Source: Actinomadura mexicana
GTDB lineage: Bacteria; Actinomycetota; Actinomycetes; Streptosporangiales; Streptosporangiaceae
Reading direction: 5' to 3'
Assembly (NCBI RefSeq): GCF_900188105.1
Contig: NZ_FZNP01000011.1
Location: 212,093-276,092 of the forward strand
Length of the DNA: 64,000 bases
Below, in pieces: positions 25,177-33,786 of this stretch. The position numbers and the translations under genes were made by a program. The notes beneath the pieces were generated by a model. It was not told the origin of the DNA, searched no databases, and saw nothing but the letters and a program-made list of their open reading frames with translations. Positions within the stretch are counted from its first letter, which is position 1. Each line of letters opens with the position of its first letter.

Positions 25177-25406
25177 TGCCCGGGCCTGGCCGGGCCCCGC
25201 GTCAGCGGATCCGTTCCGGCACGGCGCGCGGCCGGCGCGCGAGCGGATCGGGAACCGCGCGCAGGTCTGGCGGCGAGGGCCGCCTCCCCGCGCCTGGTGA
25301 TCATCACGCGGACGCCGGCGGCCACCAGCTCGCGGGCGATGGCGCGGCCGATGCCCCGGGAGCCGCCGGTGACCAGGGCGACCTTGCCGTCGTGTGAGGC
25401 GTCCAC
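25134..25406 (-). pseudogene. Truncated SDR remnant
   Basis: From GTG 25406 the frame encodes a normal SDR opening (GKVALVTGGSRGIGRAIARELVAAGVRVMIT). Homology ends after about 43 residues and an arginine-rich tail runs into the convergent dehydrogenase gene. The NNAG motif and the Ser-Tyr-Lys active site are missing. Operator site 6 still lies directly upstream, so this was a functional member of the regulon before a deletion removed most of it. Confidence 0.75.
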
Positions 25407-25423
25407 GCGGCGGAAGATATCAG

Positions 25424-25439
25424 CCAACTGGTCGGTTGA
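25424..25439 (-). promoter_or_regulatory. Palindromic operator, site 6, in front of the SDR remnant
   Basis: CCAACT-GGTC-GGTTGA matches the island consensus with the last base as A. A TATATT-like element lies beside it on the minus strand. The gene it controlled is decayed, so the site may be an orphan or may help the plus-strand unit at 25570. Confidence 0.7.
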
Positions 25440-25539
25440 ATATAAGGATGGACGATTCGAGGCAATGCTGATCTCGCAGGTGAAGAGGAAGTGGGTCCGG
25501 CCGACTCTTGGCGGGACCCGGTATTTGGGTTAAGGTAAC

Positions 25540-25555
25540 CCAACCAACCGGTTGG
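25540..25555 (+). promoter_or_regulatory. Palindromic operator, site 7
   Basis: CCAACC-AACC-GGTTGG lies just before the GAGGAGG ribosome site of the acyl-CoA synthetase gene at 25570. A TAAGGT -10-like element lies upstream at 25531-25536. Site 6 is 116 bp away, which would allow looping. Confidence 0.78.
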
Positions 25556-25569
25556 CAGAGGAGGATGCG

Positions 25570-27159
25570 GTGGCTGACGAAGTCACGACGATCCCCGCAC
25601 GGCTGGCCGCGCGTGTCGCGGCGGACCCGGACGCCCATCTGGCCGCGGCCGGTGGCGACTGGATGACGGTCGCCGAGGTCCAGGACCGCGCCCGCCGCCT
25701 GGCCACGGGCTTGCACGGACTCGGCGTCTCGCACGGTGACCGGGTCGCGTCGATCATGCCGAACCGGCCGGAGGCGATCGACCTGTTCTTCGCGTGCGCC
25801 GAGCTCGGTGCGGTCCAGGTACCGCTGAACGTGTTCCTGAAGGGCGAGTTCCTCCGCTACCAGCTGGCCGATGCCGACCCGAGCGTCCTGGTCGTGGACG
25901 CCGCCGCGTTCGACATGGCGACCCGGCTGGTGTCGGGCTCGGGGATGGACATCCGCGTCGTGGCACTCGACGACACCGACGGCGACCCCGGCGCCGGCGT
26001 CGTCGCGTTCCAGGACCTCGCCCTGCCCCCGGAGCGGACGTGGCCCGACCCGGGCCCGGACTCGCTGCTCAGCATCCTGTACACGTCGGGGACGACGGGA
26101 CTGCCCAAGGGCTGCATGATCAACCAGGGCTACTTCCTGCACATGCCCAAGGCGCACATGAGGTTCGGGTGGTTCAAGCCGTCGGACACCTCGATCACCA
26201 CCCTGCCGCTCTACCACGGCTTCGGCCTGAGCGCCCTCATGGACGCGCTCGTGGCGGGGTGCCGGGTGGCCTTCGAGCCCGAGTTCAGTGCCTCGACCCT
26301 GATCGCCCGCGCCCGGGAGGTCGGCGCCACCCAGCTGTGGGCCGTCGGGGCCATCGGGGCGGCCCTCCTGGCCACACCCGCCGGTGACGCGGACAGGGAC
26401 CACGAGCTGGAGCGGGCCGTCTTCATCCCGATGGCGCCCGTACCCCAGCACGAATTCGAACGCCGCTTCGGCGTCCACGTGCTGGCCGAGGGCTACGGCC
26501 AGACCGAGGTCCTGCCCGCCACGATGGACGGCGTCCGGGAGGGCCGCGACCGCCCCAGCTGCGGCAAGGCGCTGCCCTGGCTGGACGTCCAGGTCGTCGA
26601 CGACGGCGACAGAGTGCGGCCGGCCGGCGAGGTGGGGGAGATCGTCGTCCGGCCGCTCGAACCGTACTCGATCTTCTCCGGGTACTGGCGCAACGAGGCC
26701 GCCACGATGGACGCCTGGCGGAACCTGTGGCACCACACAGGCGACCTCGGCAGCTTCGACGAGGAGGGCACGCTCCACTTCGTCGACCGGAAGAAGGACG
26801 CCCTCCGCAGGCGGGGGGAGAACGTGTCCTCGGTCGAACTGGAGGCGGCGATCGTCCGGCACCCCGGCATCGTCCAGGCGGCGGTCCACGCGGCGCCGTC
26901 CGAACTGTCCGAGGACGAGATCAAGGCGTGCCTGGTGTTCGAGCCGGGCGCCGACCCCGCTCCGGAGGAGCTGTTCGAGTACTTCCGCGAGAACCTCCCG
27001 TACTACGCCGTGCCGCGGTACGTCGAGGTGATGGACGAGCTGCCCGTCAACGCCATGGGCCGTGTCCAGAAGCACAAGCTCCGCGAGGCGTGGAACACGC
27101 CCGGCACGCTGGACTTCCAGGACTTGGGGCTGACCATCGAGAAGAGCTCGCGCCGGTGA
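25570..27159 (+). CDS. Acyl-CoA synthetase, tandem copy A
   Basis: This 529-aa adenylate-forming ligase has YTSGTTGLPKGCMI, GYGQTE, the hinge region DRKKDALRRRGENVSS and the A10 lysine in GRVQKHKLRE. The GCMI and RRRGENVSS forms are reminiscent of CaiC-type ligases. The GTG at 25570 is chosen because GAGGAGG ends seven bases upstream; a TTG at 25552 would begin inside the operator. The following gene encodes a close paralog. It is the first gene of a long operon running to 33637. Confidence 0.9.
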   Translation: MADEVTTIPARLAARVAADPDAHLAAAGGDWMTVAEVQDRARRLATGLHGLGVSHGDRVASIMPNRPEAIDLFFACAELGAVQVPLNVFLKGEFLRYQLADADPSVLVVDAAAFDMATRLVSGSGMDIRVVALDDTDGDPGAGVVAFQDLALPPERTWPDPGPDSLLSILYTSGTTGLPKGCMINQGYFLHMPKAHMRFGWFKPSDTSITTLPLYHGFGLSALMDALVAGCRVAFEPEFSASTLIARAREVGATQLWAVGAIGAALLATPAGDADRDHELERAVFIPMAPVPQHEFERRFGVHVLAEGYGQTEVLPATMDGVREGRDRPSCGKALPWLDVQVVDDGDRVRPAGEVGEIVVRPLEPYSIFSGYWRNEAATMDAWRNLWHHTGDLGSFDEEGTLHFVDRKKDALRRRGENVSSVELEAAIVRHPGIVQAAVHAAPSELSEDEIKACLVFEPGADPAPEELFEYFRENLPYYAVPRYVEVMDELPVNAMGRVQKHKLREAWNTPGTLDFQDLGLTIEKSSRR

Positions 27160-27182
27160 GCGGTCGGGCTGGAGACCAGGGA

Positions 27183-28802
27183 GTGACCGTGGACGACTAC
27201 GGTGCGGCGGCCTTGACGCAGACCACGGTCGACGCGGAGTTCCGGCGGCGGCTCGAAGCGGAACCGGACAGCCCGTTCGTCCGCTGCGGCCCCGACCGGC
27301 GCACCTTCGCCGACCTCGACGACCGCACCGACCGGCTGGCGGCGGGCTTCCTTCGCCTGGGCATCGGTCCGGGAGACATGGTCGCCACCCTCCTTCCCAA
27401 CTGCATCGAGACCGTCGAGATCATGCTGGCCGCCGCCAAGCTCGGCGTGGTCCAGGTGCCGCTCAACTACTACCTGAAGGGCGACTTCCTCACCTATCAG
27501 CTCAACGACTGCGGTGCGTCGGTCCTGGTGACGGACGAGGGGGGCTACGACGCCGCACGCGGCCTGCTCGGCGCGACCGGCATCCGGCACACCCTGCTGG
27601 TGGACGAGCCGCAGGCGGGGACGCTGCCGTACGGCGAGCTGCTGGCCGGACGCGGCAGGCCGGAGCACGTGTCCGCGCCGGGCGACATGCTCGCGATCAT
27701 GTACACGTCCGGGACCACCGCCGCCGCGAAGGGCTGCATGCTCGGCTCCGGCTACTACGTGGCGGTCGGGAGGGCCTACGGGGTGCGCGGATGGGTCGTC
27801 CCGGGGGACCGGATGTTCACCGGCTTCCCGATGTTCCACACCAGCGGGCAGATGGTCGCGTTCATGTCGGCGCTGGTGAACGACGCGACCATCAGCATCG
27901 CACCGGAGTTCCATGCCTCGACGTTCATCGCCGACGCGGCGGCCGACGGCGCCAGCCTGCTCGTGGGGGTCGGGCCGATGGCCCACATGCTGCTGGCGCA
28001 GTCGCCGCGGCCCGACGACGCCGCCCACCGGTTCCGTCTCGCCGTGTGGGTCCCGCTGGGGGAGCCCGAGCAGCGCGCCTTCGAAGAGCGATTCGGCACA
28101 CCCGTGATGTCCGAGGGCTACGGGCAGACCGAGTGCGTGCCGATCACCAACAGCGCGCCCGGCGGCTTCCGGGACCGGGCGACGTCGGGAATCGTCTCGC
28201 CGCTCCTTGAGGTGCGCATCGTGGACGACGCCGACGACGAGGTGCCGCTCGGCGAGGCCGGGGAGATCGTCGTCCGGCCCAAGGTGCCCAACGCGATGTA
28301 CGCGGGCTACTGGAAGAAGCCCGAGATCACCACCGCGACCTGGCGGAACCTCTGGCACCACACGGGCGACCACGGGCGGATGGACGCCAACGGCTGTGTG
28401 ACGTTCGTGGACCGGAAGAAGGACGTCCTGCGCCGTCGCGGCGAGAACGTCTCCGCGCTCGCCCTTGAGAACACCATCCGGCGGCACCCCGCCGTCAGGG
28501 ACGTCGCCGTGTCCGGAGTCCCGGCGGACGTGGGCGACGAGGAGATCAAGGCGAGCATCGTCCTGGCGGAAGGTTCGGAGCTCACGCCCGAGGGCTTCTT
28601 CGAGTTCATCCGCTGGGAGGTCCCGTACTTCGCCGTGCCCCGGTACGTCGACATCCGGGCCGAGCTCCCGGTGAACGCGCTCAGCCGCGTGATGAAGCAC
28701 GTCCTGCGGGACGAGGGCGTCACCGGTGCCATGTGGGACCTCCCCGGGCTCGGGCTCGTCGCGAGCCGCCATGACCGGCGGCCCGAGGGGGCCTCGGCGT
28801 GA
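27183..28802 (+). CDS. Acyl-CoA synthetase, tandem copy B
   Basis: This 539-aa protein is a close paralog of the preceding one (shared VPLNYYLKGDFLTYQL-type region, GYGQTE, DRKKDVLRRRGENVSA). The P-loop reads YTSGTTAAAKGCML, with AA in place of the usual GxP before the lysine, and the A10 region reads LSRVMKHVLRDE. It is probably active, but perhaps with another acyl chain. GTG 27183 and GTG 27189 are both possible starts. The gene overlaps the next one by four bases. Confidence 0.88.
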   Translation: MTVDDYGAAALTQTTVDAEFRRRLEAEPDSPFVRCGPDRRTFADLDDRTDRLAAGFLRLGIGPGDMVATLLPNCIETVEIMLAAAKLGVVQVPLNYYLKGDFLTYQLNDCGASVLVTDEGGYDAARGLLGATGIRHTLLVDEPQAGTLPYGELLAGRGRPEHVSAPGDMLAIMYTSGTTAAAKGCMLGSGYYVAVGRAYGVRGWVVPGDRMFTGFPMFHTSGQMVAFMSALVNDATISIAPEFHASTFIADAAADGASLLVGVGPMAHMLLAQSPRPDDAAHRFRLAVWVPLGEPEQRAFEERFGTPVMSEGYGQTECVPITNSAPGGFRDRATSGIVSPLLEVRIVDDADDEVPLGEAGEIVVRPKVPNAMYAGYWKKPEITTATWRNLWHHTGDHGRMDANGCVTFVDRKKDVLRRRGENVSALALENTIRRHPAVRDVAVSGVPADVGDEEIKASIVLAEGSELTPEGFFEFIRWEVPYFAVPRYVDIRAELPVNALSRVMKHVLRDEGVTGAMWDLPGLGLVASRHDRRPEGASA

Positions 28803-29683
28803 CCGCGCGGGACGGGGACGTGCTCGTCGAGCGGCAGGGCCACGTGATGCTGGTGCGGCTGAACCGCCCGCACCGCCACAACGCCATCGGCGGGACGATC
28901 CTCCGCGACCTCGCCGCCGCCTTCGGCGAGGCGGCGGACGACGACGACGTTCACGTGGTCGTCACGACCGGTGCCGGCGACAGCTTCTGCGTGGGGGCCG
29001 ACGCCGCGGAGCTGGCGGGCGGCCCGCGGCCGCCCGCCCGCGAGTTGCTGTCCGGTGACCGCATCGGAGGCGAGACGGGACTGGCGCCGCTCACCGAACG
29101 GCAGCGGAGCGCCGACCGGCTCGGGAACGCCGGGCGCTGGACGGAGCGGATGTGGGCCCTGGAGAAGCCGACGATCGCGGCGGTCAACGGGCCCGCCGTC
29201 GGTGGCGGCTTCGGCGTGGCGCTGCTCCACGACGTGCTGATCGCCGGGGCCTCGGCGCGGCTGGGCACCGGGTTCGCCCCGATCGGGCTCTCGCCCGAGC
29301 TCGGCATCAGCCTGTTGCTCCCGCGCGTCGTCGGCCTGTCGGCCGCCGCGGAGCTGCTGTTCACCGGGCGCCTGCTCGACGCGTCCGAGGCGCGGGAGCT
29401 GAGGCTGGTCTCCCGGGTGGTGCCCGACGAGGAACTGCTGGAGCACGCCATGGAGCTGGCGGCCCGGATCGCCGCCATGCCGCCGCTCGGCGTCCTGGCC
29501 ACCAAGCGGCTGCTCCGCGCCTCGTTCGCCGACGGCATGGCGGACCAGTTGCGGGCCGAGTACGCGAGCCACCTCGTGCTGTTCGACCATCCGGACACCC
29601 ATGCCGCCATGGACGCCCTGGCCGAGCGGCTCGCGAGCGGACGCCGCGACCGGCCCGGCGCCACTTCCGAGGTGCGTCCGTGA
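28799..29683 (+). CDS. Enoyl-CoA hydratase/isomerase family protein
   Basis: This 294-aa crotonase-fold protein is longer than usual because of an insertion of about 30 residues after the first oxyanion loop (DSFCVGADAAEL). The second loop is GPAVGGGFGVALLHDV. An acidic residue lies in IGLSPELGISLLLPR. It starts with GTG 28799 overlapping the synthetase stop. It hydrates the enoyl-CoA made by the dehydrogenase pair encoded next. Confidence 0.88.
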   Translation: MTARDGDVLVERQGHVMLVRLNRPHRHNAIGGTILRDLAAAFGEAADDDDVHVVVTTGAGDSFCVGADAAELAGGPRPPARELLSGDRIGGETGLAPLTERQRSADRLGNAGRWTERMWALEKPTIAAVNGPAVGGGFGVALLHDVLIAGASARLGTGFAPIGLSPELGISLLLPRVVGLSAAAELLFTGRLLDASEARELRLVSRVVPDEELLEHAMELAARIAAMPPLGVLATKRLLRASFADGMADQLRAEYASHLVLFDHPDTHAAMDALAERLASGRRDRPGATSEVRP

Positions 29684-30759
29684 GCCCGGCGGAGGAGCGG
29701 TGGCCGGGGAGCGTGCTCGAATCCTGGCGTGACCTGGTCCTCACCGACGAGCGTCGTGAGCTGACCGAGACGGTGCGCCGCCATCTCGGGGGCGGATTCC
29801 CGCTGGAGGCCGTCCGTGCGTGCTTCGCCGGCTCGCAGCCCGAGGGTGCCTGGGCCGCGGTGTCCGGTGCCGAGTACACGTCCATCGGACTGCCCGAGTG
29901 GGCGGGCGGCCTCGGGACGCTCGTGGACGCGGCCGCGCTGCTCGAGGCCGCGGGGGAGGTGCTCGTCCCCGCACCGCTGCTGGCCACGGCGATGTCGCTG
30001 CAGACACTGTCGCAGGCCGGCGGGGTGCTTCCGCTCGACCCCGCGCGTCCGGCGGCGCTCGCGGTGGCGGACGGCGTCAGCGGACCGGGACGCCCCGCCA
30101 TCGGGCGCCTGGTCGTCCTCGACGGCGTCCTCGCCGAGCGGCTCACCGTCGTGGTGCCGCGAGAGCAGGGGGTGACCGTCGCGCAGTTCGACGCCGCGGC
30201 CCTCGGCCCGGCCGAGGTCCACCGGCACGTGGACCCGAGCCGGCCCGTGGCCGTCTTCGACGCGGGAGAAACGCCGCCGCTGTCGCACGCGGACGACCCG
30301 CGGCCGCTCGACGCCGTGCTGGCGCCCGCGCGCACGGCCGTCGCGGCGGACCTGACCGGCACGGCGGCGGGGGCGCTGGACCGGGCCGTGCGCCATGCGC
30401 TCGACCGCGAGCAGTTCGGGCGGAAGATCGGCGCTTTCCAGGCGGTGAAGCATCGGCTCGCCGACGTGTACGTCGCGGTGGAGCGCGCTCGGTCGCTCAC
30501 CCGGGCGGCGGCCGTCGCCCTCGCGGGGGCGTCCGCGCCCTCGGGGGCCGAGCTGTCGCTCCTGGCGAAGGCGGCGGCGTCGGAGGCGGCGGTCGACGCC
30601 TCCCGCGCGCTCGTGCAGGTGCTCGGCGCGATGGGGATGACCTTCGAGTCGGACGCGCACCTGTTCTTCCGGCGGGCTCAGCAGACCGCGCCGTTCCTGG
30701 GCTCGGCGGCCGTCTGCTACCGGCGGGCCGTGGCGGCGCGGCGGGGGGTGCCCGCATGA
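29680..30759 (+). CDS. Acyl-CoA dehydrogenase, small subunit of pair 3
   Basis: This 359-aa dehydrogenase-like subunit has no SEPGSGSD motif. It keeps the FAD-contact segment REQFGRKIGAFQAVKHRLAD and a C-terminal MGMTFESDAHLFFRRAQQ. The start is GTG 29680, overlapping the preceding stop. It is coupled to the large subunit encoded next (ATG 30756 inside its stop), as in the other pairs. Confidence 0.88.
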   Translation: MSPAEERWPGSVLESWRDLVLTDERRELTETVRRHLGGGFPLEAVRACFAGSQPEGAWAAVSGAEYTSIGLPEWAGGLGTLVDAAALLEAAGEVLVPAPLLATAMSLQTLSQAGGVLPLDPARPAALAVADGVSGPGRPAIGRLVVLDGVLAERLTVVVPREQGVTVAQFDAAALGPAEVHRHVDPSRPVAVFDAGETPPLSHADDPRPLDAVLAPARTAVAADLTGTAAGALDRAVRHALDREQFGRKIGAFQAVKHRLADVYVAVERARSLTRAAAVALAGASAPSGAELSLLAKAAASEAAVDASRALVQVLGAMGMTFESDAHLFFRRAQQTAPFLGSAAVCYRRAVAARRGVPA

Positions 30760-31859
30760 GCGACGTCCTGGCCGAGTACGCCGCCTTCCTCGCCGGCGTG
30801 CTGCCCGATGACTACGCCGAGCGCGTGGACCACTACCGTCACGACGACCGGCTCCGTACCGACTTCCAGGTCGCCCAGTTCGAAGCGGGCTGGCTGGTGC
30901 CGGACTGGGAGCCGGGCCTCGGTGGCCGCTCCCTCGCGCCGGGCGATGCCCTCTCGGTGCGGATCGAGGGCGCCCGGCGCCGGGTGCCGCGGCTCCACAA
31001 CGTCCAGGGCGTCGGCGTGGTCGCGCCCGGCCTGCGCCGATTCGGCACGCCGCAGCAGCAGGACCGGCTCCTGCGGCCGGTCCTGCGAGGCGACGAATGG
31101 TGGGCGCTCGGGATGTCCGAGCCCGGCTCCGGCTCGGACCTGGCCTCCATGCGAACTCAGGCGTGGCGGGAGGGCGCGGACTTCGTCGTCACGGGCGCCA
31201 AGATCTGGACGACTCAGGCCCACCAGTCCCGCTGGGCCACGCTCTACGCGCGGACCGACCCCGACGCCCGCCGGCACGCGGGCATCTCGTGCCTCATCCT
31301 CGACCTCCACTCCCCGGGCGTCGACATCCGGCCGATCCCGCGGGCGGCCGACTCGGTCGACGCGTTCTGCGAGGTGTTCCTGGACGAGGTACGGATTCCG
31401 GCGGAGGGTCTCCTAGGTCCGCTCAACGAGGGCTGGCGCGTCGCGTCGGAGAGCCTGGAGCACGAGCGCGACATGATCTGGGTCGGCAACTGGCTGGAGA
31501 TCGAGCAGGCCGTGGACCCCTTGCTCAGGAGCGGCACTCTCGACGACGAGCAGCTCACCGGGCTCGGCCGCCTCCTTGCGGACTCCGAGGCGATCCGGTT
31601 CACCGGGCTCCGCAGCGTCTTCGAGCGGATGGCCGGCCGGGAGGCCCCGGAGTTCCTCGTCCTCAAGGCGTTCGGGTCGGAGACCGCGCAGCGGGCCACG
31701 CGGTTCGCGATGGAGGCGGCGGGTCCCGACGGGCTCACCGACCCGCAGCTGATCGAGGACCGCATCGAGTCGCTCGGCGCCACGATCTACGGCGGGACGT
31801 CGGAGATCCAGCGCGACATCATCGGCGAGCGCGTGCTGGGGCTGCCGCGGAACCGCTGA
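30756..31859 (+). CDS. Acyl-CoA dehydrogenase, large subunit of pair 3
   Basis: This 367-aa dehydrogenase has LGMSEPGSGSDLASMRTQ, KIWTTQAHQSRWATLYART and the C-terminal IYGGTSEIQRDIIGERVLG. It begins somewhat later than typical family members (no long N-terminal helix pair). With the small subunit it should form an alpha2beta2 dehydrogenase. It belongs to the operon 25570-33637, which carries two ligases, two hydratases, this pair and an LLM enzyme. Confidence 0.9.
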   Translation: MSDVLAEYAAFLAGVLPDDYAERVDHYRHDDRLRTDFQVAQFEAGWLVPDWEPGLGGRSLAPGDALSVRIEGARRRVPRLHNVQGVGVVAPGLRRFGTPQQQDRLLRPVLRGDEWWALGMSEPGSGSDLASMRTQAWREGADFVVTGAKIWTTQAHQSRWATLYARTDPDARRHAGISCLILDLHSPGVDIRPIPRAADSVDAFCEVFLDEVRIPAEGLLGPLNEGWRVASESLEHERDMIWVGNWLEIEQAVDPLLRSGTLDDEQLTGLGRLLADSEAIRFTGLRSVFERMAGREAPEFLVLKAFGSETAQRATRFAMEAAGPDGLTDPQLIEDRIESLGATIYGGTSEIQRDIIGERVLGLPRNR

Positions 31860-31870
31860 AGGGGCACGAC

Positions 31871-32647
31871 ATGAGCTACGAGACCATCGCGGTGCACGCC
31901 GACGGGCCCGTCCTGCACGTGGCACTGCACCGCCCGGACCGGCTGAACGCGTTCGATCGGACGATGACCGGTGAGCTGACCGAGCTGTGGCGCGGCACGG
32001 CGCGGGACCGGTCGGTACGCGTCGTGGTCCTCACCGGCACCGGGCGCGCGTTCTGCTCCGGAGCGGACATGGGGGACCTGGCGGGCGAGCGCGGCCCCCG
32101 CGGGGCCGGCGTGGACGACGAGCTGGCGTTCCTGCCCGGACCGCACCTGGACGTGCCGGTGATCGTGGCCGTCAACGGGATCTGCGCCGGAGGCGGCCTG
32201 CACTTCGTGGCGGACGCGGACATCGTGATCGCCTCCGAGTCCGCGGCTTTCGTCGACCCGCACGTGTCGGTGGGGCAGGTGAGCGCGCTCGAGCCGGTTT
32301 CGCTGGCGCTCCGCGTCCCGATCCCCCGGCTGCTGCGCCTGGCCCTCCTCGGCCGGGGCGAGCGGCTCGACGCCGCCGCGGCGCTGGCGTGCGACCTGGT
32401 CAGCGAGGTCGTCCCCGGCGTGGACCTGCTCCAGCGTGCACGCGAGCTGGCCGCTCTGGTGGCGGCGAACTCACCGGCGGCCGTCGCGGCCACCCGTGGA
32501 GCGCTGCGGTCGCTGGAGGGGAGGCTCCTGCGGTCGTCGATGGAGGAGGGCTGGCAGACGATCATGGACCACTGGCGGCACCCGGACTCGGCCGAAGGCC
32601 CCCGCGCCTTCGCCGAGCGGCGGGCGCCCCGCTGGGCGGGGGACTGA
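31871..32647 (+). CDS. Enoyl-CoA hydratase/isomerase family protein
   Basis: This 258-aa crotonase-fold protein has the oxyanion loops RAFCSGADMGDL and NGICAGGGLHFVADADIV. The usual second acidic residue region reads VGQVSALEPVSLALR, which differs from canonical hydratases, so the reaction (hydratase, isomerase or C-C hydrolase) is open. The ATG at 31871 follows GAAGGGGCACG. It lies 11 bases behind the dehydrogenase gene in the same operon. Confidence 0.87.
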   Translation: MSYETIAVHADGPVLHVALHRPDRLNAFDRTMTGELTELWRGTARDRSVRVVVLTGTGRAFCSGADMGDLAGERGPRGAGVDDELAFLPGPHLDVPVIVAVNGICAGGGLHFVADADIVIASESAAFVDPHVSVGQVSALEPVSLALRVPIPRLLRLALLGRGERLDAAAALACDLVSEVVPGVDLLQRARELAALVAANSPAAVAATRGALRSLEGRLLRSSMEEGWQTIMDHWRHPDSAEGPRAFAERRAPRWAGD

Positions 32648-32665
32648 GCGAGTGGTGGCCGGACC

Positions 32666-33637
32666 ATGAGGCGGATCGGGCTCACCCTGCCGATCGGCGA
32701 GGAGCCCCTCGGCGAGCTGCCCGGAATCCTGGCGGACGTGGCCGCGGCGGGGTACACCGACGTCTGGACGAGCGAGCTGACCGCCGCGGACGCGTTCGCC
32801 CCGCTGACGGTGGCGGCCCTGTCCCAGCCCGGGCTCCGGGTCGGGACGTCGATCGCCGGCGTCTTCACCCGAAGCCCCGCGCTGCTGGCGATGCAGGCGC
32901 TCGGCCTCGCCGAGCTGAGCACCGCGCCGATCCGCCTCGGCATCGGCACCTCGAGCGAGAACATGGTCACCCGGTGGCACGGCGCGGAGTTCGAGCGGCC
33001 CTATGGCCGGATGCGCGACACGATCCGGTTCCTGCGGCGGGCCTTCGAGGGCGAGCGGGTCGCGTTCGAGTCGGACACCATCCGCATCGACGGCTTCCGC
33101 CTGGGGAGGACGCCCCCGCACCGGCCCCGGATCCTGGTCGCCGCGCTCCGGGAGCGCATGCTGCGGCTGGCGGGTGCGGAGGGCGACGGCGTGATCCTCA
33201 ACTGGCTGAGCGCCGACGACGTGCGCACCGTGCTCCCCTTCGTGCTCGACGCGAATCCCGGCGCCGAGGTCGTGGCGCGGCTGTTCACCGTCTGCGCCGA
33301 GGACCTCGGCGCGGCCCGCGACCTGGCGCGGCCGCTCGTGGCGGCCTACCTGAGCACCGGTGTCTACGGCGCCTACCACCGCTGGCTCGGCCGCGGGCCG
33401 GCGCTGGAGCCGATGTGGCGGTCCTGGCGGGCGGGGGACCGGCGCGCCGCCGTGGCCGCCGTGCCGGACTCGGTGATCGACGAGCTGTTCCTCACCGGCA
33501 CCGAGGAGGACGTCCGGGCCGGGCTCGCGGCTTACGTGGCCGCCGGCGTCACGGTGCCGGTGGTGTCGGTGATCGGCACGGATCCGGCCGCCGTGCGGCG
33601 CCGGGCACTCGCGCTCGGTGCCCCGTGCGGGGCCTAG
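32666..33637 (+). CDS. LLM-class (F420/flavin-dependent) oxidoreductase
   Basis: This 323-aa TIM-barrel luciferase-like protein has the opening RIGLTLPIGEEPLGELPG, the core LRVGTSIAGVFTRSPALLAMQA and IRLGIGTSSENMVTRWHG. These are typical of F420-dependent members. It ends the operon begun at 25570. It is only distantly like the first LLM protein (14101), so the two probably act at different steps. Confidence 0.87.
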   Translation: MRRIGLTLPIGEEPLGELPGILADVAAAGYTDVWTSELTAADAFAPLTVAALSQPGLRVGTSIAGVFTRSPALLAMQALGLAELSTAPIRLGIGTSSENMVTRWHGAEFERPYGRMRDTIRFLRRAFEGERVAFESDTIRIDGFRLGRTPPHRPRILVAALRERMLRLAGAEGDGVILNWLSADDVRTVLPFVLDANPGAEVVARLFTVCAEDLGAARDLARPLVAAYLSTGVYGAYHRWLGRGPALEPMWRSWRAGDRRAAVAAVPDSVIDELFLTGTEEDVRAGLAAYVAAGVTVPVVSVIGTDPAAVRRRALALGAPCGA

Positions 33638-33758
33638 ATCCTGATCTTGCGGATGTCCCAGGAGAACGGCTCCCGCAGCGGCACCACGCGCAGCACGCGC
33701 GGCAGCGCACGCGGCCGGCGGTCCAGCGGTGGCGCGTGTCCGTGGGCAGTGTAGCCAG

Positions 33759-33774
33759 CCGACTGGTTAGTTGG
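33759..33774 (+). promoter_or_regulatory. Palindromic operator, site 8
   Basis: CCGACT-GGTT-AGTTGG lies 12 bases before the ATG at 33787. A TAACCT -10-like hexamer follows at 33775-33780, so the transcript is likely leaderless or nearly so. Confidence 0.75.
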
Positions 33775-33786
33775 TAACCTGCCCGC

